DNA from: G965222505 sp965222505
Lineage (GTDB): Bacteria > Bacteroidota > Rhodothermia > Rhodothermales > DATKEJ01
NCBI GenBank assembly: GCA_965222505.1
Contig: OZ244956.1
Coordinates: 4,712,001-4,776,000 of the forward strand
Length of the DNA stretch: 64,000 bases
Direction of reading: 5' to 3'
Shown in pieces: positions 60,880 to 64,000 of this stretch. Every line of letters starts with the position of its first letter. Position 1 is the stretch's first letter. The notes under the pieces are model-generated. The model saw nothing but the letters and a program-made list of their open reading frames with translations. It was not told the DNA's origin and searched no databases. A program made the translations under genes and the position numbers.

Positions 60880-61454
60880 GCAGGCTGACCCGACGGTCTG
60901 AGCCAATTCTCGATGAGGCGTGGCCCCTCCGTACACAGTACACTTTCCGGGTGAAACTGGACCCCTTCGATGGGATACGTTTTGTGCCGCAGGCCCATGA
61001 CGACCCCGTCGGCTGTTTGGGCTGATACTTCAAGGCAATCGGGAACGCTCTGTGGATCAAGCACCAGGGAATGGTAGCGGGTGGCTACAAAATTCTGTGG
61101 GACTTCCTCAAACAAGGTCCGGCCATCGTGTTGGACCAGGCTGGTTTTTCCATGCATCAGGGTAGGGGCATGTGTCACCGTGCCGCCGAACACCTGCCCT
61201 ATAGCCTGATGTCCCAGACACACACCCAGGATGGGCGTGGTGGGGCCAAAGGTGCGGATGATGTCCTCTGAAATACCAGCATTTTCAGGGCGGCCGGGGC
61301 CGGGGGAAATCAGAATCATATCCGGATTCTTCTGCCGAACGTCCTCCACGGTCAACACGTCGTTACGAATCACCTCAAGATCGGATTCAAACCGCCCGAG
61401 GATGTGGACGAGGTTGTAGGTAAAGGAGTCGTAGTTGTCGATGACTAAAACCAT
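60876..61454 (-). CDS. trpG: Anthranilate/aminodeoxychorismate synthase glutamine amidotransferase
   Basis: The ATG at 61454 (MVLVIDNYDSFTYNLVH) gives 192 residues. The class I amidotransferase triad is Cys in GVCLGHQAIGQ (about 79), plus His and Glu in GVQFHPESVL (about 168-170). It supplies ammonia to TrpE for anthranilate synthesis; it may also serve PabB, as many TrpG/PabA proteins do. It belongs to a minus-strand block with trpS and trpE. A heptamer-type repeat separates it from trpS. Confidence 0.92.
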   Translation of the reverse strand: MVLVIDNYDSFTYNLVHILGRFESDLEVIRNDVLTVEDVRQKNPDMILISPGPGRPENAGISEDIIRTFGPTTPILGVCLGHQAIGQVFGGTVTHAPTLMHGKTSLVQHDGRTLFEEVPQNFVATRYHSLVLDPQSVPDCLEVSAQTADGVVMGLRHKTYPIEGVQFHPESVLCTEGPRLIENWLRPSGQPA

Positions 61455-61470
61455 GGGAGGGGATGGTTGG

Positions 61471-61560
61471 TGATTGATGATTTTTGATTGATGATTTGAA
61501 GGCACCCAATAACAAATCACCACACGAGGCGTAGCCGACTGTACGAAGTAAATCAAAAAT
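61471..61560. repeat. Heptamer-phased inverted repeat between trpS and trpG, with interrupted right arm
   Basis: Four left units (TGATTGA or TGATTTK, 61471-61498) precede GGCACCCAATAACAAATCA (61501-61519), identical to 12251-12269. The right arm resumes as AATCAAA and AATCACA near 61551 after about 30 bp of unrelated sequence (61521-61550), which looks inserted. Confidence 0.75.
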
Positions 61561-61565
61561 CACAA

Positions 61566-62588
61566 TTAATACGTGGTTCTCAGGCCGGTGCGTTCGTGGA
61601 CCTGGGCCATGATGGCCGCGGCTTTTTCGCGGCCGCGACGGCCCCCTTCGCGGAGGACGTCCTGCACATAGTCTGGACGTTTTTCGAGGTCTCGGCGGCG
61701 TTCGCGGGCTTCGGCGAAGTAGTCGTTGATCAGGCCCAGTAGGGCTTTTTTAGCGTGGCCGTAGCCATACCCTCCGGCCCGGTACGCGGTGGCGATTTCC
61801 TCGCGTTGTGACGCATCGGCGAAGAGTTTGATGAGGGCAAACACATTGTCTGTATCCGGGTCTTTGGGTTCTTCCAGCGGAGTGGAGTCCGTCACGATGC
61901 GCATCACCTTCTTTTTGAGGACTTTGCCTTCGTCGAAGATGCCGATGGTGTTGTCGTAGCTTTTCGACATCTTGCGTCCGTCCAGGCCGGGGATGACGGC
62001 CACTTCCTCTGGAATGAGCGGTTCCGGGACGGGAAAAAGTGGATCATCATCTGGGCAGAAGGTGAAGTTGAACTTCTGGGCGAGGTTGCGCGTGATTTCC
62101 AGGTTCTGCTTCTGGTCAGCCCCGACCGGCACCAGGTTTCCCCTGTAAATGAGGATGTCGGCGGCCTGGAGGACGGGGTAGGTAAACAGTCCGGCGTTGG
62201 CCGGGATGCCCTGTGCGACCTTCTCCTTGAAGGCCACGCCTTTTTCGAGCTGGGAAACGGGGGTCAGGCAGAGGAAAATCCAGGCCAGTTCGGCCACGGC
62301 TGGGACGTCGCTCTGGACAAACAGGTTAGACTTTTCTGGATCGAAACCCAGGGCCAGGTAGTCCAGGGCTACGTCCAGCGTATAGCGGTCCATCGCCTTG
62401 CGGTCCTGCAAGGTCGTCAGGGCGTGGTAGTTCACGATGAAGAAATAGGAATCATGCTCAGCATGAAGCCGGATGTTCTGCCGGATCGCGCCGAAATAAT
62501 TTCCCAGGTGCAACGCCCCCGAAGGCTGAATGCCGGAGGTGACGATGGTGGGGAAGGTGGGGGGTGATGGTGTGCTTAATTCAGACAT
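61566..62588 (-). CDS. trpS: Tryptophanyl-tRNA synthetase
   Basis: The 340-residue class I synthetase has the HIGH-like GALHLGNYFGAIRQN (about 25-39) and the KMSKS loop GRKMSKSYDNT (about 209). It also has the tryptophan-site region VLQAADILIYRGNLVPVG and DQKQNLEITRNLA. It charges tRNA-Trp in the cytoplasm. It lies between trpE and trpG on the same strand, so tRNA charging and tryptophan synthesis may share expression. An IS element now separates it from trpE. Confidence 0.96.
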   Translation of the reverse strand: MSELSTPSPPTFPTIVTSGIQPSGALHLGNYFGAIRQNIRLHAEHDSYFFIVNYHALTTLQDRKAMDRYTLDVALDYLALGFDPEKSNLFVQSDVPAVAELAWIFLCLTPVSQLEKGVAFKEKVAQGIPANAGLFTYPVLQAADILIYRGNLVPVGADQKQNLEITRNLAQKFNFTFCPDDDPLFPVPEPLIPEEVAVIPGLDGRKMSKSYDNTIGIFDEGKVLKKKVMRIVTDSTPLEEPKDPDTDNVFALIKLFADASQREEIATAYRAGGYGYGHAKKALLGLINDYFAEARERRRDLEKRPDYVQDVLREGGRRGREKAAAIMAQVHERTGLRTTY

Positions 62589-62597
62589 GGCTAAAAA

Positions 62598-62627
62598 TGG
62601 TCGATTGTCAATAGTCGATTGTCAATT
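62598..62627. repeat. Left half of an IS-split heptamer array
   Basis: Four seven-base units (62598-62625, TGGTCGA/TTGTCAA/TAGTCGA/TTGTCAA) end in AATT (62624-62627), directly against the IS end. The array resumes in register at 63711 on the other side of the element. Confidence 0.85.
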
Positions 62628-63710
62628 TAGGACTTACGCAGCCAACGCCATTTTGAGGGTTGGATTACGTAGTTGTTCAATCATGTAGTCGGCTAATAAT
62701 TCGCGTTTGAGTGCATAGATAGTCGTACCGAACTCGGTTGCCAATGCTTTCAAACGAACCCAAACCAGCATCGCGCAACCGATATGGTTGCGTTGAATCC
62801 GTTCTTTGCGACATTGACAACGTTCGATACCCGTCGTCTGTTTAACTTCGCGGTGCGCCTGCTCAATCTTCCAGCGAAAGCCACAGACCTCTTCGGTGAC
62901 TTCCTTGGACTCTTGAGCCACATCATTGGTAATGATGTAGTCCGTGCGGTCGGTTGAGACCACGATCCGAAACAGGCGTACCTGATGCCCGCTGGGCATC
63001 TTCTTGAGATGAATCACCTGACCCATGCCTTCCGATTGGCCTGACCATATCAGGCTATCAACCCGCTGATATGCAAGCTCAGCAGAGAGACTCACCTGTC
63101 GATTCCCCTTAATCGGGCAGTAGTAGAGCTTGCCCAGTCGTTCGATCAACTTCAAAATCGGCATCGTTGCATACCAGGCGTCCATTAAAACCGTTGAATA
63201 GACCAGACGTTTGTGAAAATGCGCTTGTTTGAGCATCTCCTGCACGTGATCAAGTTTGGTCTTGCCATCGGTCTCAGGAGCATAAATGCGGTAGTCGATC
63301 ACCCAGAAACGGTCTAGTTTCGGGTTGACATAGACGCAGGTAACGACACCGATGCCTTTGATAACCCGCTTGCGATTGCCGCTCCATTGCCGACGCACCA
63401 GTGCGATGGCATGGCTATGGTTTTTGTCCAAAACGGTATCATCAAAGACGAGATAGCCATCACGATCTTGCACGACTTCGGTTTTGACATTATCCCACAC
63501 CAAGCGCGGGGTGATCTTCTCATCTGAGAGATACCGATTAATGGTATCGTGACTCCAGCGTTTAGCGTGATCGGCAAAGTAGGTTAGTGTATAGTTGATC
63601 TGCGTCGAGAGCAGAAATTGGCAATAATCTAAGCGTGTCATGAGGGTTCGGGGATGAACGTTGAACATGCAATAGTTTACTGCAAAATCACTACTTTTGC
63701 GTAAGTCCTA
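62628..63710 (-). mobile_element. Intact IS701-like insertion sequence
   Basis: The 1083-bp element has perfect 13-bp terminal inverted repeats TAGGACTTACGCA (62628-62640) and TGCGTAAGTCCTA (63698-63710). It is flanked by a 4-bp direct repeat AATT (62624-62627 and 63711-63714). It carries one transposase gene. Perfect ends and an intact gene suggest recent insertion. The 4-bp duplication and transposase fit the IS701 family of the IS4-related group. Confidence 0.92.
62634..63668 (-). CDS. IS701-family DDE transposase
   Basis: The 344-residue transposase has DDE-type catalytic motifs: YLVFDDTVLDKNHS (first Asp, about residue 75), VLMDAWYATMPILKLIERLG (second Asp, about 162) and WKIEQAHREVKQTTG (Glu, about 272). 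The VIDYRIYAPETDGKTKLDHV segment is typical of IS701 relatives. Its TAA stop lies within the terminal inverted repeat (62634-62636), so the gene fills the element. No frameshift is seen. Confidence 0.93.
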   Translation of the reverse strand: MFNVHPRTLMTRLDYCQFLLSTQINYTLTYFADHAKRWSHDTINRYLSDEKITPRLVWDNVKTEVVQDRDGYLVFDDTVLDKNHSHAIALVRRQWSGNRKRVIKGIGVVTCVYVNPKLDRFWVIDYRIYAPETDGKTKLDHVQEMLKQAHFHKRLVYSTVLMDAWYATMPILKLIERLGKLYYCPIKGNRQVSLSAELAYQRVDSLIWSGQSEGMGQVIHLKKMPSGHQVRLFRIVVSTDRTDYIITNDVAQESKEVTEEVCGFRWKIEQAHREVKQTTGIERCQCRKERIQRNHIGCAMLVWVRLKALATEFGTTIYALKRELLADYMIEQLRNPTLKMALAA

Positions 63711-63769
63711 AATTGTCAATGAGAGCTCATCATTGACAATTGACAATTGACCATTGGCCATTGACAATT
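63711..63769. repeat. Right half of the IS-split heptamer array
   Basis: After AATT one left-arm unit completes (TTGTCAA, 63713-63719). A 13-nt centre (63720-63732) is followed by five right-arm units of TTGACAA type (63733-63767). Joined to 62598-62625 this gives five units, 13 nt, five units, the same plan as at 10762-10844. Confidence 0.88.
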
Positions 63770-63771
63770 AG

Positions 63772-64000
63772 TTAAAGAAGTCCCTCAGAGGCAACCAGGA
63801 TAGCTTCCCGCAGGGCTTTGGCTTTGTTGATGGTTTCCTCGTATTCCCGATCCGGGTCGCTGTCGGCGACGATGCCGGCTCCGGCTTGTACGTACACATG
63901 CGGACCCTGGACGATCATCGTCCGGATGGCAATGCAGGTGTCCATGTTACCGGAAAAATCCACATACCCAACGGCCCCTGCATAGGTTGCACGGCGGCTG
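63772..64000 (-). CDS. trpE: Anthranilate synthase component I (3'-end only)
   Basis: The frame runs off the right edge and ends at 63772. The visible 76 residues, SRRATYAGAVGYVDFSGNMD, then CIAIRTMIVQG and YVQAGAGIVADSDP, are the conserved C-terminal active-site region of chorismate-utilising enzymes. The VQAGAGIV...P..E...E motif binds Mg2+ and chorismate. Together with the linked trpG and trpS it is called TrpE rather than PabB. The stop is 3 bp from the heptamer array. Confidence 0.9.
   Translation of the reverse strand, partial: SRRATYAGAVGYVDFSGNMDTCIAIRTMIVQGPHVYVQAGAGIVADSDPDREYEETINKAKALREAILVASEGLL

Overview
The window is a moderately GC-rich bacterial chromosome segment, and the lineage is most likely Bacteroidota sensu lato. 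The evidence is a hybrid two-component sensor/AraC regulator of the Bacteroidota type, a PorV/PorQ-like outer-membrane protein, two secreted proteins with type IX secretion (T9SS) C-terminal tails, and a PVC-type haem protein. SecD and SecF are encoded as separate genes, and a RodZ-like protein is present, so I lean towards a Rhodothermia/Balneolia-like lineage. This is inference; no rRNA is present to fix it.

Layout. 1-5.7 kb: a 5'-truncated hybrid sensor, an orphan AraC DNA-binding domain, tatD and a small secreted protein. 5.7-12.7 kb: secD, secF, a STAS protein, purA, a histidine kinase and a MerR regulator. 12.7-20.6 kb: tRNA-Pro(GGG), a RodZ-like protein, ligA, a sodium:solute symporter and a 7TM-HD phosphohydrolase. 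20.6-23.9 kb: small envelope and stress genes (GYF_2, GlsB/YeaQ, M23 peptidase, dodecin, BON-LysM). 24.0-33.6 kb: a complete reductive pyrimidine catabolic operon comprising PreT/PreA, dihydropyrimidinase, beta-ureidopropionase, a class III aminotransferase, a CoA-acylating semialdehyde dehydrogenase and an NCS1 uptake transporter. Together these would take uracil or thymine to acetyl-CoA or propionyl-CoA. 33.6-42.4 kb: a haem-binding secreted protein, a peroxiredoxin-like protein, an M3 peptidase, a large histidine kinase, and three decayed gene remnants (AraC, alcohol dehydrogenase, SDR). 42.6-49.2 kb: an unknown coiled-coil/TPR protein, a GntR regulator, an unknown basic protein, and the pair pruA-gdhA (glutamate semialdehyde to glutamate to 2-oxoglutarate). 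49.6-60.9 kb: PorV-like protein, SOD, an LVIVD/T9SS protein, an HPt-REC-GGDEF-REC-HU-like fusion, an L,D-transpeptidase, two NfeD proteins, an Fn3/T9SS protein and a DNPH1 homologue. 60.9-64 kb: the minus-strand trpE (partial) - IS701-like element - trpS - trpG block.

The most unusual signal is in the spacers. At least seven intergenic regions carry seven-base-periodic arrays, several arranged as heptamer arm, loop, heptamer arm inverted repeats. One was split by an intact IS701-like element with a 4-bp AATT duplication; removing the element restores a five-heptamer/13-nt-loop/five-heptamer array like the one after purA. The secD-secF spacer holds a gap-free four-stem cloverleaf palindrome.
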